The notes below the pieces were generated by a model. It saw only the letters and a list, made by a program, of their open reading frames with translations, searched no databases and was not told the origin of the DNA. Position numbers and translations under genes: made by a program. A stretch of 33,678 nt of DNA from Erysipelothrix sp. (GTDB taxonomy: Bacteria > Bacillota_I > Bacilli_A > Erysipelotrichales > Erysipelotrichaceae): positions 1 to 33,678 of the forward strand of contig JAGXRX010000017.1 in assembly GCA_018335655.1 (NCBI GenBank), given 5' to 3'. Shown piece by piece: positions 23,095 through 30,623 of the stretch (position 1 is the first letter of the stretch; every line of letters starts with the position of its first letter).

Positions 23095-23771
23095 GCAAAA
23101 TTCTAATCATTGAAGATGATAATTCACTTCAGCATTTTATGAGTACATTACTCAAAAACAATGGCTATGATGTATGTGTTGCATCTAATCTTTCAAGTGC
23201 ATATACAATGTTCTTCTCACATACCCCAGATTTGATATTGCTTGATTTAACTTTAGGAGAAGAAAATGGTGAGGATTTCTTAATTAAGAATCGACAGTTC
23301 ACTGAGAGTTCAATTATTATTGTTTCCGCAATTGATGATTTCGCTAAGAAAGTTCACCTTTTAGATGAGGGAGCTGACGATTATATTACAAAGCCTTTTA
23401 ATCCTGGAGAACTATTAGCTCGTGTTAGAGTTGGTCTAAGAAAGAAAACATCTTCTGATCCTCATAAGCAGTTTTACAGTTATGAGGAATTTAAAATTGA
23501 CTATGAAAAGGAACAAGTATATCTTAATCAAAGTGAAATACACTTAACTCCTATTGAATATCAAATCCTTAAGCATCTTACATTGAATCATGGACGTGTA
23601 TGCACATCAACTTCAATTCTTAAATCAATCTGGGGTGTTAATCACTCAGAATCTGACGCACAAAATCTTCGTGTTTTTATGGCTAATTTGAGAAAAAAAT
23701 TGGAACCAAATCCAACAAGACCAAGATTTCTATTAACACACATTGGTGTAGGGTATCGTTTCATCGAATAA
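23091..23771 (+). CDS. kdpE: OmpR/PhoB-type response regulator, KdpE-like
   Basis: A 226-residue regulator. The receiver has acidic pocket Asp9/Asp10, phospho-acceptor Asp52 in ILLDLTLGEENG, the conserved Ser/Thr region VSAIDD, and Lys101 in DDYITKPFNPGELLARV. The C-terminal winged helix includes HLTPIEYQILKHL, NLRVFMANLRKKLEP and THIGVGYRF, the usual OmpR end. It overlaps the kinase gene by 4 bp and has GAGG before its ATG. The likely target is the tandem repeat 10 bp beyond its own stop, in front of the Trk-type genes. The KdpE name is given for closest resemblance and context; no kdpFABC genes are in the window. Confidence 0.9.
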   Translation: MSKILIIEDDNSLQHFMSTLLKNNGYDVCVASNLSSAYTMFFSHTPDLILLDLTLGEENGEDFLIKNRQFTESSIIIVSAIDDFAKKVHLLDEGADDYITKPFNPGELLARVRVGLRKKTSSDPHKQFYSYEEFKIDYEKEQVYLNQSEIHLTPIEYQILKHLTLNHGRVCTSTSILKSIWGVNHSESDAQNLRVFMANLRKKLEPNPTRPRFLLTHIGVGYRFIE

Positions 23772-23780
23772 TTCACCTTC

Positions 23781-23800
23781 ATCTTTATAGAATCTTTATA
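23781..23800 (+). promoter_or_regulatory. Tandem 9-bp repeat, candidate response-regulator site
   Basis: ATCTTTATA occurs at 23781-23789 and again at 23792-23800, exactly 11 bp apart (one helical turn). This is the usual geometry for a dimer of an OmpR-family regulator, and the TTTATA core recalls the E. coli KdpE site. It lies between kdpE and the potassium transport genes. Confidence 0.6.
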
Positions 23801-23829
23801 CGATGTTAATTTCTATTAACATCGTTTTT
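23801..23829 (+). terminator. Strong hairpin-T5 between kdpE and the transport genes
   Basis: CGATGTTAAT (23801-23810), loop TTCT, ATTAACATCG (23815-23824), then TTTTT (23825-23829). A perfect 10-bp stem ends the kinase-regulator message; it could also act as an attenuator if transcription begins at the repeat just upstream. Confidence 0.8.
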
Positions 23830-23865
23830 ATATGGATTTTTATACAATTTCAGTGGAGGTACACT

Positions 23866-24171
23866 ATGAAACTACCAACACATGAAGATCCTCAAGTCTA
23901 TGAGATTAGTAAGCAATTAATAAGTAAAGATTTACAAACAACCTATGAGAAAATCATTCATCTTATTACTGCGTTTCCAAACGAACCATGGGGGCACAAT
24001 TTATTAGGGTGTTGGTTTGAAATACAAGGTGATGTCATTCATGCAATGAAACACTATCGCGCAGCGTATGCACTAGATCCAAGCTACGATCCTTCAAGAA
24101 TGAATATCATAGAGTTTCAATTGCATTCACGTCACACAAATTCAATTTATTTCAATAAGGAGTCACAATGA
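23866..24171 (+). CDS. Small TPR-repeat protein in the potassium operon
   Basis: A 101-residue soluble protein with at least one recognisable TPR unit: WGHNLLGCWFEIQGDVIHAMKHYRAAYALDPS (about residues 44-75), with the WxxLGxxxxxxGDxxxAxxxYxxAxxLxP spacing. The preceding helices may form a second, degenerate unit. TPRs mediate protein contacts, so it may act as an adaptor for the adjoining RCK subunits or the kinase; that is inference from position only. I took the ATG at 23866, preceded by GGAGG, instead of the frame start at 23803, which runs through the terminator hairpin. It overlaps the next gene by 4 bp, so it is part of the transport operon. Confidence 0.75.
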   Translation: MKLPTHEDPQVYEISKQLISKDLQTTYEKIIHLITAFPNEPWGHNLLGCWFEIQGDVIHAMKHYRAAYALDPSYDPSRMNIIEFQLHSRHTNSIYFNKESQ

Positions 24172-24584
24172 AAAAATACAAACGTTTCTTTGTCATAGGT
24201 TCTTCCAGACTTGGCGCAAATATTGCATCATGGTTATCATTATCTGGTCATGATGTCACCATTATGGATAAAGATGAGGATGCATTTAGAAAACTTCATG
24301 AAGGATATAGTGGTTATTTTCTTGTGAAGGATGCTGAGAATACTCAGAACATACTTGATCTTAAACTAAAACCAGAGGATGTAGTGATTGTTGTGACTGA
24401 TAATGACAATTTGAATTTAATGGTTTCTGAGATTGTTTCAAAATTATTAGGAGTTACTAAGGTTTACACTAGAATTTATGATCAATCCAAAGAACTCCTT
24501 TGTCATACTTATCACATCGAGTTTATTAATACATCATCACTAGCAGTGAAAGAGTTTGAACGACGTCTAGGAGATATACTATGA
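24168..24584 (+). CDS. TrkA-N (RCK_N) domain protein without the C-terminal domain
   Basis: A 138-residue Rossmann-fold protein: FFVIGSSRLGANIASWL (G-loop at about 11-16), the acidic ribose-binding Asp34 in VTIMDKDE, and VVIVVTDNDNLNLMVSEIV. It ends after the crossover helix (FINTSSLAVKEFERRLGDIL) with no TrkA-C domain. RCK proteins bind nucleotides and gate Trk/Ktr channels from the cytoplasm. Overlap as ATGA with the genes on both sides implies coupled translation and a fixed ratio with the next RCK protein. A lone RCK_N subunit could pair with the full RCK subunit downstream, as the two halves of E. coli TrkA do. Confidence 0.85.
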   Translation: MKKYKRFFVIGSSRLGANIASWLSLSGHDVTIMDKDEDAFRKLHEGYSGYFLVKDAENTQNILDLKLKPEDVVIVVTDNDNLNLMVSEIVSKLLGVTKVYTRIYDQSKELLCHTYHIEFINTSSLAVKEFERRLGDIL

Positions 24585-25261
24585 GAAAACAACGTATCAT
24601 TATTGTCGGTGGACGAAAGAAAGCCAAATTTTTAATTAAATCATTTTTACAACATCAAATTGATGTGACGGTTATTAATGACACTGCTCAATTTTGTGAG
24701 GAATTAGCTCATGATTTTCCATCAGCAACAGTTGCATGTGGGGATGGAACTAAACCTTATATTTTTGAAGATCTCAATATCGAAAGTTCTGATTTTCTCA
24801 TTGCACTTATGCCTTCTGATGCTGATAATCTTATCTCTTCACAAATTGCAAAATATCAATTTAATGTGAAGAAAGTTTATTGTACTGTAAACAACCCAAT
24901 TAATGTTGAAATATTTAAGCGACTTGGTATATCAAACGTTATTTCAAGCACGCACATTGTTTCAAGTATGATCGAACAACTTGTCATTCTTCAAAAGATA
25001 GATAACTACATTCCAATCGAAACAGGGCAAGTCGGTATTTTTGAGATTACGATTTCGTCAAATTCAGATGTTATTTCAAAATTGGTATCTGAGATTGATC
25101 TTCCTAAACAAGCAATCATTGGGTGTATCATTCGACATGGTCAAAGTATCATTCCAAAAGGAGATACTATCATGATGCTTAATGATAAATGTGTTGTGTT
25201 AGTCAATGAATGCGATAAACAAGAAACGATTAATGTTTTAACTCGAGGAAAAGATGCATGA
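24581..25261 (+). CDS. trkA: TrkA-type potassium channel regulator (RCK_N + RCK_C)
   Basis: A 226-residue protein with an N-terminal Rossmann domain (RIIIVGGRKKAKFLIK, then CGDGT at 53-57 and FLIALMPSDADNLISSQIAK) and a C-terminal TrkA-C domain from about residue 140 (GQVGIFEITISSNSDVISKLV, then AIIGCIIRHGQSIIPKGDTIMMLNDKCVVLV). The size equals KtrA. The nucleotide G-loop is degenerate: GGRKKA where most family members have GxGxxG. Ligand binding may therefore differ from, or be supplied by, the preceding RCK_N protein, whose loop is more regular. It overlaps neighbours on both sides by 4 bp. Confidence 0.9.
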   Translation: MRKQRIIIVGGRKKAKFLIKSFLQHQIDVTVINDTAQFCEELAHDFPSATVACGDGTKPYIFEDLNIESSDFLIALMPSDADNLISSQIAKYQFNVKKVYCTVNNPINVEIFKRLGISNVISSTHIVSSMIEQLVILQKIDNYIPIETGQVGIFEITISSNSDVISKLVSEIDLPKQAIIGCIIRHGQSIIPKGDTIMMLNDKCVVLVNECDKQETINVLTRGKDA

Positions 25262-26700
25262 AAAAAGATCTTCATATCATCTATTACATTAGTGCCTTAA
25301 CTCGTTTCTCAATACTCCCTATGATGCTCTCTGGAGTAGCATTGTTTTATAATTTTAGTGAGATCGAGTTATATGGGAAAATGGCTATCATTGCCTTAGT
25401 CATTCTTGCTACTACTTCGTTAGTAATATCTTTAACTAAAGAGTACAAAGACACAAAGCTGCAAAGAAATGATGATGCGATTATAGTAACACTTACTTGG
25501 CTTCTTACTATCTTACTATCCTCTATTCCATATATGCTTTTTCAAAATCTTACGTTTACTCAATCTTTCTTTGAGTCAACCAGTGGATGGACAACAACAG
25601 GTCTTAGTGTGCTTAATGTTGCTAATGCTCCATTGGTTATTATTCTTTATCGTAGCTTAACTCAGTTTTTTGGAGGAGTCGGTATTGTTCTTGTAGCCTT
25701 GTCATTTATCGTTAAATCACCTGGTCTTCGGTTATACACACAAGAAGGTCACAATGATCAGTTAATGCCAAATCTAAACCAATCTGCACGTTTAATTTTT
25801 AAAATATACATAGGATATGTAGCTTTTGGAATTTTAGGATATGTATTCTTAGGAATGAACTCATTTGATGCGATAAATATTGCAATGGCCGCATTATCAA
25901 CAGGTGGTTTTGCTCCTCAAGCAAAAAGTATTATTCACTACAATTCATTTCCAATTGAGTTATTTACTATGATACTAATGGTTTTAGGGGCAACAAATTT
26001 CGCAACACATTTATTGTTATTGAATAGACGTTTTATAGCATTTCTAAAAACTTCAGAATTTAAGATTTTTGCATGTGCAAGTTTACTTATTTCTTCGATA
26101 ATCTACTTCAACTCTACCAGTTCAATTGGAATATCATTAAGAATAATTGTTTTTGAAGTTATTTCTGCAATCACAACTACCGGTTTTACTGTTACTTCGG
26201 GTTATAGTCAATGGAGACCAATATGGGTCGTATTGCTTGTCATCTTGATGGTCATAGGTGGTGGAAGTGGTTCAACAGCTGGTGGGATTAAACAAAGCAG
26301 AATCGCAATTGCATCAAAGTCAATCTTTATGTATTTTAAGCGTCTTACACTTCCTAAACAAATTATTAAGAATTCTGTTTACCATCACAATAATGGGGAA
26401 GTGACTACTATTGATAAGAATCTATCCTTTGATTCATTAATATACATCGTCATATACTTAACTGCTTTAGGTATCGGAACCTTAATCTTTGCATTACATG
26501 ATTACTCAGTGGTTGATTCATTGTTTGAATTTGCTTCATCACTTGGTACTGTAGGAACATCCACAGGTATTATTTCAATGACTACACCTAATGTTCTTAT
26601 GTGGACGTCTATCCTTGGTATGTTATTTGGAAGACTTGAAATCATGGTCATTGTAGCTGGCACCGTTTCAATTATTAAACGATTTCAAGAATTAAGATAG
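25258..26700 (+). CDS. trkH: TrkH/KtrB-type potassium transporter membrane subunit
   Basis: A 480-residue SKT-superfamily pore protein with four fused M1-P-M2 units. The pore-loop filters are visible: SGWTTTGLS (109-117), STGGFAP (214-220), TTTGFTV (306-312) and SLGTVGTSTG (428-437). Each supplies the key Gly of the selectivity filter. In the third membrane unit, GGGSGSTAGGIK (334-345) is the known gating-loop signature. It imports potassium together with the RCK subunits encoded upstream, with which it overlaps by 4 bp. It is the last gene of the operon, followed by a terminator 37 bp downstream. Confidence 0.96.
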   Translation: MKKDLHIIYYISALTRFSILPMMLSGVALFYNFSEIELYGKMAIIALVILATTSLVISLTKEYKDTKLQRNDDAIIVTLTWLLTILLSSIPYMLFQNLTFTQSFFESTSGWTTTGLSVLNVANAPLVIILYRSLTQFFGGVGIVLVALSFIVKSPGLRLYTQEGHNDQLMPNLNQSARLIFKIYIGYVAFGILGYVFLGMNSFDAINIAMAALSTGGFAPQAKSIIHYNSFPIELFTMILMVLGATNFATHLLLLNRRFIAFLKTSEFKIFACASLLISSIIYFNSTSSIGISLRIIVFEVISAITTTGFTVTSGYSQWRPIWVVLLVILMVIGGGSGSTAGGIKQSRIAIASKSIFMYFKRLTLPKQIIKNSVYHHNNGEVTTIDKNLSFDSLIYIVIYLTALGIGTLIFALHDYSVVDSLFEFASSLGTVGTSTGIISMTTPNVLMWTSILGMLFGRLEIMVIVAGTVSIIKRFQELR

Positions 26701-26736
26701 TTATATACTTACTTTGGTATGTAATATAAATCTAAT

Positions 26737-26778
26737 AGGACTTCATTATGATTTGATCATAAATGATGTCCTTTTTTT
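26737..26778 (+). terminator. Terminator of the potassium operon
   Basis: A long imperfect stem: AGGACTTCATTATGAT against ATCATAAATGATGTCCT, followed by seven T. Confidence 0.8.
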
Positions 26779-27009
26779 AATTATGTCTAATCATCTAAAT
26801 CGAGCTAAAAGCAATTAAAAGCATATTCTATTTCATCATATTTAGATACTTTCCATATATTTTGGTTTCATTCCTGATTATGGTTAGTTTTTCAGCGATT
26901 GCCGCTACGTATAATTAAATTGTATATACTATAAGACACATTGTTATAACTATATCTTTATATTTGTGAAAATCAGGCGTATAATATCTTATACATAGGA
27001 GGACCAATA
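26779..27009 (+). promoter_or_regulatory. Intergenic region with palindromic operator candidates before the GntR genes
   Basis: No gene is seen here. Three palindromes lie near the 3' side. GTATATAC (26922-26929) fits the GT-N-TA-N-AC core of HutC-type GntR operators. GTTATAAC is at 26943-26950. GTATAA-TATC-TTATAC (26979-26994) has perfect 6-bp arms and contains TATAAT (26980-26985), a likely -10. A regulator bound there would block the promoter, which suggests autoregulation. AGGAGG precedes the ATG at 27010. Confidence 0.6.
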
Positions 27010-27747
27010 ATGTACTATCTCAATATTGATAAGACATCTTCAACACCGATATATAAGCAAATCGAAGATGGGATTATTCATGCATTAGACTCACATCTAT
27101 TAAGAACTCATGACTTACTTCCAAAAGAAGATGATTTATGTGAATTCTTTTCTATATCTAGAACTGTCGTGCGTCAAGCATACCAATCTTTAGAAGATCA
27201 AGGTGTTCTTTATCGTATAAAAGGTAAAGGAACGTTTATTTCTGCAACGTCGCACCTTACCTTCAACTACAATGAATTATTAAGACTTGATAAAGCTTTG
27301 ATTCAAAAGAAAAGTGATGTGTCATCATTTATCTTACTTAATGACTCTAAAGTCGTTCATCCAGCTACAACCCTAGCTGTCTATTTCCCTATTAATACTA
27401 CAGTAACAATCCAATCTCAAGTATATGCTAATCCTTTTGGACCACTCCTTTTTGTTGAAGACACATTCCATTCTAAAGTCAATAAAGAAGTACAATGGGC
27501 TATTCACCAAAAGAAATCTCCTTTTGATGCTCTTATGCCTCTATTTAAAGGAGCAACTTTAACCATATCATTAGAAGAAGCTACTGGACCTATTGTAAGC
27601 ATCTTAAAACTTGACTTACCTGATGCACTTCATCGCATCAAAATATCATTACTTGATCAAGATGGAGACATTATCGTAGTACGCCAATATGTCGCGAGTG
27701 GTAAAAACACAACGTTTGAAACCCTCATTGAAGGAGAAAACGTATGA
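27010..27747 (+). CDS. GntR-family transcriptional regulator with UTRA domain (HutC type)
   Basis: A 245-residue regulator. The N-terminal winged helix runs STPIYKQIEDGIIHAL (about 11-26), LPKEDDLCEFFSISRTVVRQAYQSLEDQGVL and KGKGTFIS (about 70-78), the classical GntR layout. Residues about 95-240 form a UTRA-like ligand domain (TVTIQSQVYANPFGPLLFVEDTF, then LHRIKISLLDQDGDIIVVRQYVASG). UTRA domains sense small molecules such as sugars or histidine derivatives; the effector is not apparent. It probably controls its own operon through the palindromes just upstream. GGAGG precedes the ATG, and its stop overlaps the next start as ATGA. Confidence 0.92.
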   Translation: MYYLNIDKTSSTPIYKQIEDGIIHALDSHLLRTHDLLPKEDDLCEFFSISRTVVRQAYQSLEDQGVLYRIKGKGTFISATSHLTFNYNELLRLDKALIQKKSDVSSFILLNDSKVVHPATTLAVYFPINTTVTIQSQVYANPFGPLLFVEDTFHSKVNKEVQWAIHQKKSPFDALMPLFKGATLTISLEEATGPIVSILKLDLPDALHRIKISLLDQDGDIIVVRQYVASGKNTTFETLIEGENV

Positions 27748-28511
27748 TCCATACATACTTTGAAATAGATCGTCGTCGTAAAGAAAGTGTCGACATTCAA
27801 CTATTTAACACCATCACCCAAGCCATTCAAAAACAACTTATACCTCCTAATACTCCACTATCAATTGATTCATTAAAACAACTTGCTCCAGAACTCGAAG
27901 AAACAAAACTTATCGAAATTCTTGAAGAGATTGTTGCTAATGGATTGGCGAGAAAAAGTAAAGATACTTATTTCACACTAACACGAAAAATTCCAAGTAT
28001 GACTTACAAAAAACTTGAAGCACTTCATGATTTACTGCTTAATCATTATGAAGAAGTTCGTGAGGTCATTTCAGAAGTTTCACTTACCAAACACTATCCA
28101 AAAAAACAAAAGGATGCTGAATTTAAAGATCGTGAAACGCTTCTAATGGTTCAACGTAAATATTATGCAGACAATGAGCTACTAGCATTCTCTAACACAT
28201 ATTTACCAGTGAAGATGTTTAAGGATATTGAAGATGTTGATTTTACACAAGATACACTTTACCAAACTTTAGAAAAACATTATCCAGATTATTCATTTGA
28301 GTATTCACGCAGACTCTCATCGGTAATTCCATCCACAATCTACGTGAGTGGTATCCTTGAAATCACACGCAATACACCAGTCTACTATGGTCGAATTCAC
28401 TCATTCACTAAACGTTACAAGCAATTTGAATATTCCGATATTTATGTGCTTGCTAATCGCTTTAGCTTCTCAACAGAATATTCTACCACTGAATTAAAGA
28501 AATTATTATAG
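27744..28511 (+). CDS. Second GntR/UTRA-like regulator with a divergent DNA-binding domain
   Basis: A 255-residue paralogue-like protein. The C-terminal half has the UTRA pattern (LLMVQRKYYADNELLAFSNTYLP, then SVIPSTIYVSGILEITRNTPVYYGRIHSFT). The N-terminal about 75 residues keep the order of a GntR winged helix (SVDIQLFNTITQAIQKQLIPPNTPLS, then ELEETKLIEILEEIVANGLARKS), but the recognition helix and the KGKGTF wing are not conserved. DNA contacts are therefore doubtful. Coupled translation with a complete GntR protein suggests a heteromeric regulator or ligand-sensing partner. GGAG precedes the ATG. It ends at a strong bidirectional terminator facing the mevalonate operon. Confidence 0.75.
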   Translation: MIHTYFEIDRRRKESVDIQLFNTITQAIQKQLIPPNTPLSIDSLKQLAPELEETKLIEILEEIVANGLARKSKDTYFTLTRKIPSMTYKKLEALHDLLLNHYEEVREVISEVSLTKHYPKKQKDAEFKDRETLLMVQRKYYADNELLAFSNTYLPVKMFKDIEDVDFTQDTLYQTLEKHYPDYSFEYSRRLSSVIPSTIYVSGILEITRNTPVYYGRIHSFTKRYKQFEYSDIYVLANRFSFSTEYSTTELKKLL

Positions 28512-28545
28512 ACACAAATAAAGAGGCACATGCCTCTTTTTTGTG
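28512..28545. terminator. Bidirectional terminator between the GntR genes and the mevalonate operon
   Basis: AAGAGGCA (28521-28528) pairs with TGCCTCTT (28531-28538), extended by ACACAAA against TTTGTGT. T-runs leave on both strands, serving two convergent operons. Confidence 0.88.
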
Positions 28546-29562
28546 TTAAAACGTTTCCTTTAGTTTTGTAATGCGATGATCTAAGTCCGCATCAAGGATA
28601 AAGTCAACTTTTGTGAGTGATTCTATATCATGAGCATCAAGTGCACAAAGTATCATTTTTAGTTCATTTTTTAATTGCTCTACTTGAGTAATAGCTTCTT
28701 GTAGTGAGTGATTGGTCACTAACTTAAGAAAATATGATGATAGACCAACTGCTTTAGCACCAGATGCTAATGCTTTTGCAATATCAAGTGCTCCTCGTAT
28801 TCCCCCACTTGCAATTAAATCCACGTGAGTTCTTCCTTTTACACTAAGCAAACTTTCTAATGTTGAGTGTCCCCAACCATTAAAGAAATCTAAGGAATGA
28901 CTACGTCGCTGATTTTCAATCCAAGCGAAATCTGTTCCACCTTGGCCACTTACATCAATCATTTTAACCCCAAGAGATTCAAGCTTTAGAATAGTGTGTG
29001 GACTCATACCAAACCCTACTTCTTTAACAATGATTGGGACTTTTGAATGAAGTACACAGTCTTCCAAATCATTCCACCACGAAGAGAAATTCTTATCTCC
29101 TTCAGGCATTATGAGTTCTTGTAAAGCATTCAGATGAATTTGACACGCATGAGCATTCACTAGATCAACTGCTTGATTTAGTTTATCACTACGACTTCCA
29201 GCTCCAACATTCGCAATCCTTAATCCTTCTGGATTTACTTTTGAGAGTATTGTGAATGCATCTGAAAGACTTGGATCTTTTAATGCAATGGATACTGATC
29301 CTGTTGCCATGGCAAGGTCACATGCTTTCGCAAGTTGTGCGAGTTTCTCATTGATTTCAAAACTTTGATTGCTGCCACCGGTCATTGCATTGATAAAAAA
29401 CGGAACGTTAAGTGTGAATGGTCCTAAAGTTGTTCTTAAATCAATGGAATCTAATGAAGTACTAGGAATTGAAGTGTGCACAAAGCGAAAACGATCAAAA
29501 TCATTGTTTTTAACCTGTTGTTCTAAAGCGAAGGCAATATGGTCATCTTTTCTTTGACTCAT
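28546..29562 (-). CDS. fni: Type 2 isopentenyl-diphosphate delta-isomerase
   Basis: A 338-residue FMN- and NADPH-dependent isomerase that interconverts IPP and DMAPP. The N-terminal MSQRKDDHIAFALEQQ carries the hallmark RKDDHI. Then come FINAMTGGS (FMN-loop), ATGSVSIAL, IHLNALQE, IIVKEVGFGMS, IDVSGQGGTDFAWIE and LIASGGIRGALDIAKALASGA, as in the TIM-barrel FMN oxidoreductases. It is the last gene of the mvaK1-mvaD-mvaK2-fni run, overlapping mvaK2 by 4 bp, with GGAGAG before its ATG. The same gene order is found in streptococci and staphylococci. Confidence 0.97.
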   Translation of the reverse strand: MSQRKDDHIAFALEQQVKNNDFDRFRFVHTSIPSTSLDSIDLRTTLGPFTLNVPFFINAMTGGSNQSFEINEKLAQLAKACDLAMATGSVSIALKDPSLSDAFTILSKVNPEGLRIANVGAGSRSDKLNQAVDLVNAHACQIHLNALQELIMPEGDKNFSSWWNDLEDCVLHSKVPIIVKEVGFGMSPHTILKLESLGVKMIDVSGQGGTDFAWIENQRRSHSLDFFNGWGHSTLESLLSVKGRTHVDLIASGGIRGALDIAKALASGAKAVGLSSYFLKLVTNHSLQEAITQVEQLKNELKMILCALDAHDIESLTKVDFILDADLDHRITKLKETF

Positions 29563-30623
29563 ACTCTCTCCTTGTTTGGCATATGCACTAAATCATCCAA
29601 GATTACAAAACCTTCTTGTATGAGTACATCATTTCCCATTTGTTGGGCTAAAACATCGGGATATAGACACCATACACAGTCGCCACCCCCTGCTCCAGAC
29701 ACTTTAAGTAAACCATTAAATGGTTCAATAATTTCAGAAATACGTTCCATCACTGGGGTCTTTATCTCAATTTTAGTATTACGTTGCAACATATCCATGG
29801 CGCGAGTGAGTGATTTTGCATGCTTAAGAATATTGTTCATACAATCTTGATCTATCGCATGGGATAATGGTTCAATGCTTTGTTTTGTGGACTCAATAAA
29901 AAGTGAATAATATGGTTTAGTTAAGTGAGGTTTCATCTTTCTCACAAGTTCTTGTGAATCTGCAGAAGAACCTGTAAACACAAGACTAATTGGGAAATGA
30001 TGAGCTTTAATTACATCAATACGTAGGTTTGGCCACACATGATGAATAAGCCATTCAATATCTTTATGAATGTGTTGATACAACCAAGTATCATCGTATT
30101 TGTTATAGATAATCCATGTGTTATAAGCACTTGCCGCAACATCACCATGCGATGAATATGAGAAGTGTTCTAATTGTGCAAGTACCGCGAGTTTATATAT
30201 TTCAAGTGGTGATAATTCAAGTCCATATGCTTGGATAAGCACTTTGATGATACTGACACATACTGCTCCACTTGATCCAAGTCCATATTTAATGGTAGCA
30301 CTGTAGTCAAGAGAACTCTCTATATGAAGATGTCCTTTCAAACAATCAAATTCAAGCTGTTGAGCATATCTTTGAACGACATTTATCGCATCTTGAACCA
30401 ATAGATTACTTGGTATCGCCACTAATCCTTGATGATGGGTTAACTCATATCCAAAGGTTTGCTGAGATGATGTGACACTCCATGTATCTTCTTGGGTAAA
30501 GGTTGTATTTACTCCAACAGTCGTGTTGAAAATAATGGCACTACTTTGGCCACTTACTACCGCGTATTCCCCTCCAAAATATACTTTGCCAGGGGCAAAT
30601 GCACTCCATTGATTATTCTTCAT
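29559..30623 (-). CDS. mvaK2: Phosphomevalonate kinase
   Basis: A 354-residue GHMP kinase that phosphorylates 5-phosphomevalonate to the diphosphate. The N-terminus SAFAPGKVYFGGEYAVV is the family opening. The ATP loop is KYGLGSSGAVCVSI (about 114-127), and the C-terminal glycine motif is KVSGAGGGDCVW (about 309-320). The Cys and Val after GAGGGD and the YSSHGDVAASAYN segment fit PMK instead of the shorter mevalonate kinase. It overlaps mvaD by 11 bp (its ATG precedes the mvaD stop), so translation is probably coupled. Confidence 0.95.
   Translation of the reverse strand: MKNNQWSAFAPGKVYFGGEYAVVSGQSSAIIFNTTVGVNTTFTQEDTWSVTSSQQTFGYELTHHQGLVAIPSNLLVQDAINVVQRYAQQLEFDCLKGHLHIESSLDYSATIKYGLGSSGAVCVSIIKVLIQAYGLELSPLEIYKLAVLAQLEHFSYSSHGDVAASAYNTWIIYNKYDDTWLYQHIHKDIEWLIHHVWPNLRIDVIKAHHFPISLVFTGSSADSQELVRKMKPHLTKPYYSLFIESTKQSIEPLSHAIDQDCMNNILKHAKSLTRAMDMLQRNTKIEIKTPVMERISEIIEPFNGLLKVSGAGGGDCVWCLYPDVLAQQMGNDVLIQEGFVILDDLVHMPNKERV

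Noticed and set aside
29539-29850. 103-codon plus-strand frame across the fni-mvaK2 junction
   Set aside because: It is a shadow of two clear mevalonate enzymes.
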